Source: Quillaja saponaria
Taxonomy: Eukaryota; Streptophyta; Magnoliopsida; Fabales; Quillajaceae
NCBI GenBank assembly: GCA_029379385.1
Contig: CM055607.1
Span: forward strand, 30,067,235 to 30,131,234
DNA: 64,000 bases
Direction of reading: 5' to 3'
Part shown: positions 25,101 through 38,446 of the stretch, piece by piece
How the letters are laid out: each line of letters starts with the position of its first letter
Numbering within the stretch: the first letter of the stretch is position 1
The notes under the pieces: generated by a model
The model's input: the letters and a program-made list of their open reading frames with translations, nothing else
The model's database searches: none
What the model was told of the DNA's origin: nothing
Position numbers and translations under genes: made by a program

Positions 25101-25552
25101 GGGTCCTATTTTCATTGGGAGCATTTTATATTCTATCCGGCTGTTGAAGGGATGCTCAATAGTTTATGCAATCTCATACCCATCAAGACACTTTGCAATA
25201 TTACTTATCCTTGAAATTTAAATCTATTAGTCATTTCGCTACTTGCCATTTGCAAATAAAGTCACACTTATTCTGCAGAAATGAGTTCCTTGCCCGTTGC
25301 TGAACAGGTGTGCATGGGCATAGGGAAATGTTGCTGGTGAAGGAGAGGAACTGAGAAATGTATTGCTTGCCCAAGGAGCATTACTTCCTCTTGCAAGAAT
25401 GATGCTACCAAACAAAGGTTCAACTGTGAGAACAGCTGCCTGGGCTTTATCAAACCTGATTAAGGTTTTGATTCAGTTACCCTTTGTCTTAGGATGGTTA
25501 TGACTTGTTTGCCATACTACTTGGCTTACATTTCTTATCAGAAGTTCAATAT

Positions 25553-26439
25553 TGTTAAATAAAATAGAATAAGGAAAATGATTGTGGGCTTGAATGGTTA
25601 ATCAAAGCCTATATATGTAACCTTTATTTATAGTAAACAATAAAACATAGACTTTCAAATCTAAGCATGGTAGGATTTAACAATACATTAGTATTATATT
25701 CCTAACATTCCTACTCAAGATGGAGCTTATAATGCTCAATCTTGTACAAGTATTCCCCTTCACTTACAACAACCTAGAACAATATGTCAAGCTTCAATTC
25801 ACTTACAACAACTTAAGAACAATGTGTCAAGTTTCAATTCGTTTGGCGCAAACATAAAATAGCACCTTTGGAAAGAGGCATAGGGGGACTTTCCAAAAAA
25901 ATAAAATGAAAAGAGGCTTGAAAAGGAGAGGTTGACCCGTCTTTTAGACGAAATAGATAACTAGGGATGGAGAAAAATGAGAATAATTAGGCTTGAAAAT
26001 ATGAAATGACTAGGCTTGAAAAGATGGCTAGATGCAAATGCCCCTTTTTTTCCTTTATGCGGCGGCTAGAGAAAAAAAAGAGAGGATTAGGATTTTTGAA
26101 AATCGGGCCAAGATCGGGCTTGGGTTTCAACTCACCCTTAAAAGCTAACTCATGAGGGGATAGAGCTTAAATCCTTAATATACCCTATTTGATTGCTTTT
26201 ACCAGCAATGTGGTAATCTATTTTGGCCAATAACAGACTCCCACCCTTACTAGGCTCATAGTAGGCCCTAGAATCCAACTCTGATACCAAATAAAATAGA
26301 ATGAGGAAAAGGATTGTGGGATTGCTTAGTTAATCAAAGCCTACACCTATAACCTTTCTTCATAGTAAATAATAAAACATAGACTTTCCCATCTAAGCAA
26401 TGTGGGACTTAACAATACATTATTCTTATATTCCTAACA
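25553..26439 (-). mobile_element. TRIM-like miniature LTR retrotransposon in a pseudogene intron
   Basis: Two direct repeats of about 150 bp (25553-25707 and 26289-26439) flank roughly 580 bp without coding capacity. Read on the minus strand, the element begins TGTTAGGAATAT and the left copy ends in ATTTAACA, giving TG...CA ends. The right copy is followed by TGGTATCAGAG (26273-26283 on the complement), the standard primer-binding site matching initiator methionine tRNA. The bases outside are AATAT on the left and GATAT on the right, a near-perfect 5-bp target duplication. Total length under 1 kb fits a TRIM. The last few bases of the 5' repeat before the primer site look deleted. Confidence 0.8.
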
Positions 26440-27904
26440 GATATTACTTGAAAATATTTTATTGCTTATCCAATTTGGTCTACATTTTTACAATAAATTA
26501 TGAGTTATGAACTGCGTATACTTCTCTGTGTGTATGTGTTTGTTATTATGGTTGTTCACTATGAATTACAGTATATATGTGTGGGTGCAGGGTTGTTATT
26601 CTTCTTGAAACATAACATGACTTCAATATGCTGGTACGTAGGGACCTGATCCTAAAGCTTCCTCAGAACTCATCCGTGTTGACGGGGTGTTAGATGCAAT
26701 TATTCGACACTTAAAGAATGCGTGAGTTTGACTCCTTTGGCTTTGCTTGTAATGAATTCTTGTCAACAGCTTTTCTTCTGCATGAGATTTTTGTTTCTTT
26801 ACCTTGCATCAACATACAATATAATATATTATAGAGTTGGGTTAATATGCTAGTTTTTCACCATGTGGATAGTACCCTGACCACTTTCTCCTTCAATTAT
26901 AAAGTCTCTGTATTATTTGTGTCAATTTTATTTTTAAACAGAATTGCTGGAAATTACTCTATTAAATCCTAAAGCATGTAATATATGGTTATATTCTATG
27001 TCATCATTATGTTGTTTCTTTTGTTCAATGCTGGAATTTTATATGAAAAGAAACATTTAAGAACTATATTGTTTGATTATATATAGTAGAGTAATTTTGA
27101 AGACATTTAGTAGTCAAACCCATGCAATGCTTGAGCATATAACTAGTGTAAGTATAAAACTTTTATGTTCCCACGTTACAAGCATGTGGAGAAACCAGTT
27201 GGCATTGTCAGGTCATTTACCAATTAGTATCACTTGTTTTAGCTTTCTTTCAATTCAAACAATGAACTGCAAAACTAAAAAGGAGTCAACTGATGGATTT
27301 ACGTCATTGAAAGGAAAAATTCATTACTTCATGATAAATGAATATTTGTAAGACAGCTAATGATCCAAGATTTCTCTGCGTCAATAATTTAGAGCTCGTG
27401 GTAGTGCAAATCCTCTTTTTGTCTTATGATTTCTGGGAAAACTTATCACCTTTGAGAAGTAAAAGAGTAAATGGTGTCTTATGAAACTACTATCTCTAAG
27501 CTTAATTTTGTAATTGCTGTCATAGACACACCTTTTCATTTTATAAAGATGCCCCTAATTTTATCTTGTATCTGGATAGCAAACATCTAGTGCAGAAAGG
27601 AAACTAAACAAATCTTAGTTCCAATTTGATTGGGTTTAGCTGCACAATCTCGCAAAGCTGGTTGATACATGAAAGTGAATGCTCCCAGGAGTCTCTTTTA
27701 GGTTCTGTTCATAAGAATTTATGTCGTTTTAAGTGCTAAAATGTATTCCTCTACCACCTGTCATTTGACCGATGAATGTAAAATCCAAAATCTCTGATTT
27801 TGGAAATTTAATAAGCTATGTCTACACTATGGACTGCCATACACAGTGTTAAAAGTAGAAAAGAAAGAGATATGGAATTGGAGAGCTTGCAATAGCCTCT
27901 TCTG

Positions 27905-28447
27905 TTTATATTAACGAAAGGCAATACAATAAGACTAAAATACCCACTGGCCTAATGACACACTTAAGCTAGACCTAATTAGTATAGCCGTCACACTCAC
28001 ACAGTAGTAGTAATATTCAACACTCCCCCTCAAGCTAGAGCATATGATGCTCAAGCTTGTACAAGTGAAACCCGACAATTCGTAACTATCAACACTCTTC
28101 TCGCATACAACAACCCAACAATAGATCAAGCTTCACTCAACTTCATGGCTGAAGCAAAACAAAATTAAATGCATATGTGCCATGTTGGTTCACCTACCTT
28201 GGGTGGAACACAACTCAAAATGCCGTTTGGCCACAACAACTTCATTAATGATAGGAAATATAATAAGACTAAAATATCCCTTAACCTAATGACACACTTA
28301 AACTAGACCTAATTAGGATAGGCATGGCACGTAGTAGCACTCTTCAACATTCCCCCTCAAGCTTGATGTAATGCTTAAGTTGGACTGCTGGGGCATATAG
28401 TGCTCAAGCTTGTACAAGTTAACCCAACAATTCATAATTCTCAATAC
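27905..28447 (-). mobile_element. Two tandem Copia-type LTR end fragments with polypurine tracts
   Basis: Two related segments, about 27905-28099 and 28248-28447, each contain on the minus strand a polypurine tract (AGCTTGAGGGGGAG at 28023-28036; AGCTTGAGGGGGAA at 28350-28363) joined to an LTR start TGTTGAA at 28022 and 28349. Both continue with the shared LTR text TTAGTCTTATTGTATT or its variant. No gag or pol coding is present between or beside them. They lie in an intron of the importin alpha-9 pseudogene. The arrangement suggests nested or unequally recombined remnants, not one complete element. Confidence 0.65.
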
Positions 28448-30364
28448 ATAGAAACACATTAATGAAAGAAAATCTAGTGTTGTTATGCATTAGTAAAAAG
28501 AAAAGAAACTAGTGTTGTTATGTAAACTGTGTTTTGTTCATTATGTGCTGTGCTCTTAATGTGTGGTATGCTTGTTACTGATTACTAGAATTTGTTTTAT
28601 GTCAATTCTCCATAGGCTTTGCACTATGTTATAATAATAACAAAAAATTATAATTGCTTGCGATTCATTTTTCCAGTACTTTTTTTTTTTTGTGTTCTGC
28701 TGTCCTAATTTTTTATTTTTAATTTGTTACAAACTGCAGACTCTGGGGGTAGCCATATGATAAAAGATGTTTAGTATTACAACCTATGAATCTATAAAGA
28801 ACCTCTTTTTGGCTTGGAAAAAGAAAGTAATAGTTTGGAACCATTTCTGAAGTTTCCAAGAGAGGGTAACTTAGAAAGAGAAAAATGATTTTATTATATT
28901 TTCTTTTTTCTTCTTATTGAAGTCATTATCAAATAATATTTACAGGATAAGTTTTGTCATGTATCTTCAATATTCATGTAAGAGGTTATGTGCTTTTATC
29001 ATTTAGTTTGAAAAATATTTTGAACCTATTAGAATGTGAAAAAACAAATTATTGCCGTAATAAAATTCTTATTAACATCAGGGATGATGAGTTGGCAACC
29101 GAAGTATCATGGGTAGTTGTATATCTCAGTCCTTTCAAATGTAGCTATCAGTATGCTGGTGAACAGCGATGTGCTTCAACTGCTTGTTGAAAGATTGGCA
29201 ATATCCAATAGTTTGCAATTACTAATTCCGGTAAAGATTTTCACTGATTTCTTATTAATCTCAAATGATATACATTTTTTATCTGCTATTTTTTCCTGCA
29301 GCTAACAGTCAATTAATAAATACTGCTTAATGAGCTCCAAAAGTCTTACTAGTTACCATGATTTATCTGAAAATTCTACTGACAAATGAATTTCAATCTT
29401 AGATTTTGCGAAGTTTAGGTAATCTCGTAGCTGGTGATTCTCATAAAACTTATGCTATTCTGGTTCCTGGACATGAATTTACAGGCCAGTGGATCTTGTC
29501 TTTCTCTTTAAAGAGATATAGTTTCTGTTTCTGTTACAAATGCTTTATCGACTTCTCACATTTTAGTTGGATATTTGAAATTTTCAGATAATGTCATAGA
29601 AGTCCTAGAAAAATGTTTGAGAAGTGAACATCGCATCTTAGAGAAGGTATATCTATTTGTCTTCAATTCTTTGATTTCATATTAAATAAATCTCAATTAA
29701 AGTAATATTGTTATGCAGGAAGCAGCGTGGGTGCTGTCTAATATAGCTGCCGGTTCTGTTTAACACAAGCAGTTGATATATTCTAATGAGGCACTGCCAT
29801 TGCTGTTGCGCCTCCTATCAACATCTCCATTTGATATAAGAAAGGAAGAGGCCTATGTACTGGGCAATCTTTGTGTTGCCCCAATCAACAGCAATGGGAA
29901 GCCAAATCTCATCCTGGAGCACTTGGATTCACTTGTTGGAGGCAGATGCCTACCTGGTTTTATTGATTTGGTTAGATATGCTGATATAGAAGCTGCTAGA
30001 CTAGGACTTCAATTCATAGAGCTGGTAAGGAGATACAATAATTGAATGAATTATATTACTTGATACTTTTTGTTGAGTTTTCTATTCATTTAGTTTGAAC
30101 TAAGTGACCCTTTTTGGTTTACATAAACATTGATACAAACCCAGTCAAGTGGTTGGGGAGAGGGAAAGAGTTCATAGTGTTTTCTCATGCATGCAGGTTT
30201 TGAGGGGAATGCCAAATGGTTAGGGCCCAAAGCTTGTTGAGCAAGAAAACGGGATTGAAGCCATGGAAAGATTTCAATTTCATGAAAATGAAGATCTGAG
30301 AAATATGGCAAATGGTATGGTTGACAAGTATTTTGGAGAGGACTATGGGCTTGATGCTGAGTAA

Positions 30365-32602
30365 TGTGAGGATCATCTACCCATTCTGCACTCTTCTTTC
30401 ATCCTTGTATGGCAGCATACCTTGCCTGAGGTCTTTGCCACTTTTAGAACAAGTTACATAGATGACCTTGCAAGCATTCATCACTTCAACAAAATATGAC
30501 TTGGTCAGGAGTTGGATTGTATGAAGAAGTCCTACTCCATTGTCCATATTCTGGTGCATGGGACTTTAGTAGTATGCTTTCTGTGGGGCTTTATTGAGCA
30601 TACATTTTTTTTTTGTAGCAGATTTAATTTTGCCAGTGATGAATGCGGACTTACCTCACAAGTTCTAGGTCTTTTTTATTTGTTGGTTGAAAAGAACTCT
30701 ATTCAGGATCAAGCAAAGATAGATTTCATGTGGTGGCATGATCCCAGACATATCATCAATGAAGGAGGCACTACTTGTACGAGAGTATTGGTACCCCTTC
30801 ATTCATAAATTTTCGTGAGATTCATTGTCTGGGATTCAATTATCTGAAATCCGCAAGAGCAGTTCTACAGTGCTCCCGTGGTAGAAATGGAACAGTCAAA
30901 AGGGTTTGCAAGAGTTCTTTCTTTTATTACAAGACTTGAGCTGAGGTACATGACATGCTTATGCAAGAATTTGTGTTTAAAAGTGGAAAAAATAGATTCA
31001 AATATTTTGGCTTTCTTTTGGATATGTACTTTGGTTGACAAACTTCAGTGTTATAGCACTCCATCCCCTCCGCTTTTTCTTCATTTTTCTTTAGAATTGA
31101 AGGTTTTGGATGGTTGAACTCTGGTAGTCCTCTTTTGTTTGATGAATGTCATTGAAATGCAGAGGGAATAAAACCATGCAAGCAGAAATTATTAAATTTG
31201 CAATTAATAGTATAGAAGGATAGTGAAAGAAAATTGATACTTACATGTTTTTTTGGGAGTTAAAAAAATATTTGAAAGGAGAGGAAAAAAATTTGTGTTT
31301 AAAAAAATTTAATTGAGCATTGTTAAATATTTAATAAAAATAATAGTAGTATATTTGACAGTAAAAAATTATAAAATACTTATCTTTATCATCGCTTCCA
31401 AATTCTCTTAGTTTTGAGGAACTAAAAATTTGGGGTTTGGAGAGATTTGAGAGATTTATATAAATGTATATTACCCTTACCACTCATTTTCTCTCCTTGT
31501 CTCTCACTCCATTCTCCATCCTAGTAGACCCTCAAGGACCTTAACTTAAAAGCTTATTTACTATTTTGGTCATTCAAAATTATATTAGTTTTCAGTTCAA
31601 TTTTTCAATGATTTTCTTAATTAATTTTATCTTACAAAATTCAAAATTTCTCAAATAAATTTTATTATTTCATTTACTGATTTACATGTTATCAATAAAC
31701 GAAATAACAATACTTGACATCATAATAATGTACATGAGTTGTTTTTATATCTTTCAAAACTTTTTTGATTATTAAATTATGTATAATTACTTTATTTTAC
31801 ATAAATGAGAATGAGAAAATATAATTTAATTGAAAATTTATGAATATTAAAAAATAAAATTAATCAAAAACATTAATGGATGACTAAATATTGTTAAGTA
31901 TAATCACCAAAAAATAATAACATAACAATATTTTTACATTTTTATTTGTTTTTTTTCCTAAGCTATCATTTTTTAAATTTGTTTTAACATTTCATTGGTT
32001 ATTTTACTGAATGAGATGTATAAGATGAATGTTAAGAAATATCAATTTATATGAATCTCTTTTTGTCTTTTAATTTTATTTATTATTATCATTACATATT
32101 GTGAGATAAAAGTTATAAATCTTGTGGAAAACTTTTTATTTTTATTTTTTATATATTCTTAAATTTTTTTTTTTTTTACAGTGAATAATTTCGAAAATTT
32201 AAAAAAATAAGGAAAAAATTTATGTTATTGTTATTGATGTTATGTAAATATGTATTTTTTTATTTTTTTTGTAAAATGATTAATTAAGATAAATAATAAT
32301 TAAAAAAATAATGTAATTATTTAATACTTATCAATAATGAATTTAAATTTTTGTAAAAATAATTAAAAAATATTAAAAAGTAATATATAAAGGAAAGATG
32401 AGTGTATTTGGGGCTCCCTTTTTTCTTTTACCCTTTCACATTTTTCCACTATTGTACTATTTCTTTTTTCTTTTTTTTTTGCTAAAACCCTGAAGCTAAA
32501 CCTCCAACATGGAACAAACATTCTAGCAGGCCGTGGCAGCTAGGGTTTCTCAGATTCTCAATTTTCGAAGAGAAAAGGTTATTGACAGAGGTAGTCATTA
32601 CA
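30365..32602. other. Intergenic: 3' flank of the importin pseudogene and RH57 promoter
   Basis: The first 750 bp are unstructured and have no motif-bearing frame. From about 31200 to 32450 the DNA is extremely AT-rich. The final 150 bp are the RH57 leader, with a TAGGGTTT box at 32541-32548. No gene seen. Confidence 0.5.
32541..32548 (-). promoter_or_regulatory. Telo-box (AAACCCTA on the minus strand) in the RH57 leader
   Basis: An exact TAGGGTTT lies 55 bp upstream of the RH57 start codon. Telo-boxes are known in promoters and leaders of plant ribosome-biogenesis and translation genes, which fits the expected role of RH57. An 8-bp match alone is weak evidence. Confidence 0.4.
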
Positions 32603-35600
32603 ATGGCAAAAGACCCTTCTTTTTTGTTTGCCGGTATTCATTTTGATAGAAAGAAGTTCGGCAGCGATATTTCCAGATTCGAGGTAAGCATTTGTTTTTC
32701 TGTTTAGCTGCTGAGAAATTTTTTGACTATTATTTTTCAATGGCTGAAACCTTTTGCTTTTTAATCCTGATTAGTCGTAAATTTGTATTGGTAAAATGTC
32801 TTATTTTTGCCTTTATCTTCATTTAATAGAAAAAAGAAAGTGATAACTCAGTGAAAGCTTCTAGTTCGTTTGATAATGAAACGCCAGAACCAGTTGAAGG
32901 GAAAGTCTCTGTCAAGAAGAGGAAGCGGAAGGGAACAGTTTCTGGTATTTTGCCCTGAAATCAAAAAAATAAAACTAAAATAGATTGTTATTGTTGGTTT
33001 TAATGTATTTGACTAAAGTTGGTCAAGCTAATTTTTGTTGTACTATGTTTGTGTTGGGAAAAAAACAGAAACAGTCGAGGGATTCAGTGTCTTTAAGAAA
33101 GCAAAGTCAGCTGTAGGTAAGATGAATGAACAAAGTGATGATGACAAAGCTGAAAATGGAACGCTCAAGGAGAAGAAGGAACAGAATAGGCAACTTGAGG
33201 TTAAAATTTTCTTTCTCTTTTGTGCTTGATATATTATTATTTTATATCTATTACGATTATGTTTATACTTATCAACTTGTTCTTTTTTTCCTTTTTTTTT
33301 TTTTCTTGCTGAGCTTTCTTATCAACTTCTATTTTGAATTGCTTTTACTTTATGAGTTCAGCGGGATGCGCTCTTCAGAAAGAAACACAACATTCATGTT
33401 TCTGGGAGTAATGTTCCAACCCCACTACAGGATTTTGATGAGCTAAGCTCAAGGTATTCTCTTTTTCATGGCTGACCTATTAACTTTAGGTTTTCCATGC
33501 ATCCAGGAGACTATTTTGTTTTAAATTGCATTTTGAGCAAAATGAAGGCCACAAATGCATTTTTGGTGTCTAATAGGTGGGACAGGGTTTTGATGTTTTG
33601 TTATTAGGAAGGAAAATATGAGAAAATAGAAAAAATTGTGTAATATTGGTGCATAAATTATGGGTAGAGGCAATTGGCTTTTTTGCTGACTGCAAGAGAG
33701 CACGAAGCCACAAACAAAAAACAATTTATTTCTATTTTTTCTCTTCTTTTTGTTTCTCTCTTTAGTAACCATCTCTAATCATACAACTGTACATCCTTTT
33801 GCCTTTCTAAATAATACTTTTTTGGGTTTGAACGAAATTTTGCAAAATTATAAGATCTATATGTAGACAGAAAATTAGATGCTTTTTCTTCTGATTATTG
33901 TTGACATTATTATGATGTTTCTTATTACTTTTATCAGAGGGCACTTCTTTTCATTTGTCAAAATTTGAAGTTATTGCTATTGCTACTACCTTGAGTTTTG
34001 TTTGTTATTTTTGCATCTGAAAAATCTTTATTCATAATTACCCCATTCATGAATTGTTTGCAGATATGGATGTGAGTCTTATCTAATACGCAATCTGGAG
34101 GAACTTGGATTCCGAGAACCTACACCAATCCAAAGGCAGGCTATTCCAGTTCTTTTACATGTATGGATTTTCCATCTAAGCCACCTTAGTCTGTTATTGA
34201 TTTCAAATATGTTGTATATATCCTCTGAAATTTCTTCTATGTGAAGATTTGTGACAAAAGCAGATTCTTATATGTTTTTTTTTTTTTTTTTTCTCTTTAT
34301 CATTTGGTATTAGGGTCGTGAATGTTTTGCTTGTGCTCCAACTGGTTCTGGAAAAACCTTGGCCTTTGTCTGTCCTATGCTCATGAAGCTTAAGGTATTA
34401 ATTATTCCTTTCAATTGCATTTCCTTTTCCAATTCGTAGGTTTCTCTGACTAACGTTTTCGTATAGCATGCATCAAAAGATGGTATCCGAGCTGTTATTC
34501 TTTGTCCCACGCGTGAATTAGCTGCTCAGACATATAGAGAATGCAAAAAAATGGCTAAAGGAAGTAAGTTTCGTATCAAGTTGATGACAAAAGAGCTGAC
34601 AAGAACTGCTGATTTTTCGAAATCGCCTTGTGATATACTTATATCTACACCACTTCGGTTACGGTTAACCATCCGGAGAAGAAAGGTTGATCTCAGCAGG
34701 TGTGTGATGATGAATATTTTTGTCTTGTTGAAAGAAGTGTAATATGCTAGAAACACATATTCCTACATATAACTATTGTTTGTACATAGTCTCACCTTAT
34801 GAATTATATGGAGCCAATTGATGCTGTACTAAGCTATTAATTTAAAGTACACCAGAAACCCATATACCAGGGTAAAGTACTTTTAATCCAAAAGATGGGG
34901 TGCTAATATAGTACTTAGCTTTTGGGGTTGATGATAAGGGTGGTCAGGATAATATGTCTCGGGCGGGGATTTCCTCTTAGAAGTTTTGATAAATCTTTTT
35001 CAGGTTTCTCACACACCAACTGCTAATCACTGATTTTCAATAATTGACAGAGCTAAATTTTGGTCCACTTGAATTCTTTGAAATTGCTAATAAAATTATC
35101 ACTACTGGTAGCTTATTTTATCTTGATGGCTTTTTTCTAGTTCGCACTAATCCATATCCCTTCTTGCTTGTATGAAACTATGAATGACTTTACTGTAGTA
35201 TGTCTTTATGTATTTAATTAACTTTGTATGTGGTCAATTTAATCTGAAGTGTCAGATGTTGTCATGATCAATTTAACTCTTGCTCATATTCATCTATACA
35301 TTGTTTGCTAGTTCTATGAAGGAATGTTGGTGCTAAGATCATTAAGCTTTATACCTGCTTTGTAGTTTATGCATATGCAATAACAATATCTTTTCGTTGG
35401 ATGTAATTTGCTGTAAAAAAATCATTGTCCACTGCAGATCTGAAAATACTTGCATCCCTGACTTGTTAGCTACAGTGCTTTAAATCCCAGACCAACTAGC
35501 TGTACCAAATGGTTGAACTGTAACTGGTCCTTGTTTTAGTCCAAAATAGCCTAAAGTCTGGAATGATCTAAAGCCAATGAAATCTGCTTGATGAGTTGGT

Positions 35601-38446
35601 TGGACCGGTAAACCATTGATAAACTGAGCTTAGGAAAACTGGCTTGGTTCTTTTTTTTTGTTAAGTCAACTTATCAAAGAATTTGAATATTTGAGCTTCA
35701 AGTCTTGACAGTTGGCACTAACTTTTGCACTACGCTGTGCACTATGACATATTATGTTCAATAAAAGAAATTTAATAACTACTTATTACCTTCCTAATTT
35801 CAAGAAAGATGGGTGATGATGTATTCGGTATTTTTTTTTTCTTATGAAAGGTAAAGGTATTATAAAAAAGATATTTAGACTAATGATTGAATTCTTAAAT
35901 TTTTTTATTTTCCAAGTACTGAACAACATATTTGGTATAAAAGATTTCCTTAGAATAAAAAAGGAGTAAGAACCCCTAAGTTCAGAAACTTCTTCAGCAT
36001 TATTAATTTGGTATTGTATAAATTCATTAAATAGTTGTATATTTATTAATGATTCATATAGCCACCCCATTGTACTCTTGGCTGGGTCACTTGATGAACA
36101 ATAGAGGTTATAAAAGCAGCTGAATTTTCTGTTTTCCTTTCCTCAATTAACATTTTGAAGTAACAGAAACGTCCATGCTTGCGTGTGTTTGCTTATTCAA
36201 TTTAACCAGTTTCTTAGGACCATAATGACTTTGGTTAGTCGGCACATGCATGTCTCTTAGATTTTTGTGGATAATTTAATAACAGGATTATCGTATTGTA
36301 GACTGATGGAAATCAAATTTGAGTTGCTTGCATTGACATATTAGTTCATGAGATGTTGCAGGGTTGAGTATCTTGTCTTGGATGAGTCTGATAAGCTATT
36401 TGAGCTTGGATTGTTGAAGCAGATTGATGCTATTGTCAAAGCATGCTCAAATCCTTCAATAATACGCTCACTGTTCAGTGCTACTTTACCTGATTTTGTT
36501 GAGGAGCTTGCACGCAGTATAATGCATGATGCAGTTCGAATAATTGTTGGCAGGAAGTAAGTTTATCGTAATTTTTTACAGAACAAGAGTAATACCTTGA
36601 AACACAATTGCTCTTCCCTTGTTACCTCATGCAATATTGTTGCATATCTGATCAGGAATATGGCTTCTGAAACAATCAAACAAAAACTGGTTTTTACTGG
36701 AAGTGAGGAAGGGAAACTTCTAGCACTTCGTCAAAGCTTTGCAGAGGTGTGTTGCTAATAAGAAAAGGATTTTGTTTTCTGTTGTATGCATTGAAAGATT
36801 TTCGGTCTCAACCATATTTGTGTTGCCATCATATGTAACTGAAAAGGTTTTGGTTATTGTTTTTGTTTTTTTTTTCAAAATTTCCTGAAGTTTGTTATAT
36901 GCATTACAGAACACACAACAAATTGGCATATAGGTAATGCAGTTTGTGTTTCACTCATTTTGTTCATTTATTGTTCCAAGGGTTATGATTGAACTTTTTG
37001 TCCTCAATTCTTACAAGACTACATGTATTATTATGGTTTCAGATCTTTATTTGAATGAAATCAGAAGCATGAATATGGTGATTTGCATCTGTGCCTAATT
37101 CTCTGTTCTACATAATATTGCTGACATAAGCATGTTCTGTGGTCTCTCTTCTTTGAGAATTTTCTGTTTCTGCTAGATACAAATGCTGAATTTGGGTTTT
37201 ACATAGAAAATATATTGAAAATGTTATAGAACATGAGTCATTGTCGGAGTGGCATTATGATGTTGTCAATCTTATAGCCTTTTCTAATGGTTTTCGATCT
37301 TGGCCGGTTCCTTATGTTCTGTTAAATCTTCTACTTGTAGAGTCTAAATCCACCAGTTTTGATTTTCATCCAAAGCAAGGAGCGAGCAAAGGAACTCTGC
37401 AGTGAACTTGCATTTGATGACATCAGAGTTGATGTCATCCATTCTGATTTGTCGCAGAGAGAGGTAAATCTGACTCCCTTTGTCATCAAGTAAGTTGCAT
37501 ACTCCTAGTAAATATATGGAGAACATTTGTACAAATAAACAAGAGAAATCCCGTATATTCTTGGAGGAAATGCAAAACCCGACTGTTGTCTGGACCTTAC
37601 TTTGTGGGCTGCAGTTTGGTTTACATGAGAGAAGTGATGATTGGCAAACAAATAATGACATTCTTTCAGCATATTCTACATTGGGCTTATAATTATTATC
37701 GACCTCATCATTGTTTAATTATTATTTTTTTATATGCAATAGTAGTGTAGTCTCATTAGGACTGTCATCTAGAACTTCATGTATTTTTCTAGTGTGGCAG
37801 ATGTTGTACTGATAAATGGATAACTGGATACATCACAAAATATATGTAGTTATTGCAATTTCCAAATGCTAATATATTAAATTGAATGCAGCGAGAAAAT
37901 GCTGTTGATAATTTCAGAGCTGGCAAAACATGGGTTCTGATTGCTACTGATGTTATTGCCCGTGGCATGGATTTTAAAGGAGTAAACTGTGTGGTCAATT
38001 ATGATTTTCCAGATTCTGCTGCAGCATACATCCACAGGATAGGTATATTGCTCAACCTCATCCTAACTGGTTAACCTATATCTCAATAATTATTGTTTTC
38101 AGTCTTTGAGGAATCTAACACATAATGATAATTGGTTATGTTATGCAGCCACTTGTATGTACTCTATACTTTAAAAGATGATTCAAGTATCATCAAAATA
38201 ATATTGTTGATTCTCTAAATAGGTCGGACTGGCAGAGCAGGGAGGAGTGGTGAAGCAATTACTTTTTACACTGAGGAAGACATACCATTTCTGCGTAACA
38301 TAGCTAATCTCATGGCAGCTTCAGGTTGCGAAGTTCCATCTTGGCTCACAGCCTTGCGCAAACAGAAGTGGAAGAAACACCGACCAAAAAGAGACTCAAT
38401 CTCTACAAAACCAAAAGATCAGGAAGACAAAAAGATCAAAGACTAG
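32603..38446 (+). CDS. RH57: DEAD-box ATP-dependent RNA helicase 57 (ROK1 type)
   Basis: Twelve exons with agreeing phases give 537 residues: 32603-32683, 32830-32944, 33069-33199, 33362-33453, 34064-34160, 34314-34394, 34467-34699, 36362-36556, 36656-36746, 37341-37463, 37892-38042 and 38223-38446. Helicase motifs in order: APTGSGKT (180-187, motif I), PTRELA (213-218), DESD (284-287, motif II), SAT, a motif IV region with [17 protein letters not shown] and [11 protein letters not shown] (461-471). The N-terminus is charged and lysine-rich, and the C-terminus is a basic tail beginning [14 protein letters not shown]. The fit to Arabidopsis RH57 (At3g09720) and yeast Rok1 is strong, which implies pre-rRNA processing for the small ribosomal subunit in the nucleolus. 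DESD in place of DEAD is, as I recall, normal for this subfamily. The frame is intact. Intron 7 (about 1.7 kb) is the longest and shows nothing else. Confidence 0.93.

Larger units (their letters stand above)
22956..30364 (+). pseudogene. IMPA9: Importin subunit alpha-9 (IMPA-9) pseudogene
   Basis: Recognisable exons: 22956-23007 (MADDGLATQRRDPIKSS), 23644-23863 (importin-beta-binding region, ANRRRQHAVTVGKERRESL), 24812-24964, 25279-25464 (RTAAWALSNLIK), 26642-26721, 29082-29230, 29403-29484, 29588-29646 (EVLEKCLRSEHRILEK), 29719-30024 and 30197-30364 (ends EDYGLDAE). They match plant IMPA-9, an armadillo-repeat adaptor for nuclear import. Damage is extensive: a missing base gives TAA after ALRE in exon 3; the exon that should follow SPDEQ (about 35 residues, one ARM repeat) is not found; frame breaks lie near 25310-25325 and 29133; in-frame stops TAA at 29761 and TAG at 30221 replace Glu codons; the donor after 29484 is GC. 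Two introns carry retroelement debris. The adjacent LPP-gamma genes match Arabidopsis gene order, so this is the ancestral locus and another copy probably serves the cell. Confidence 0.85.
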
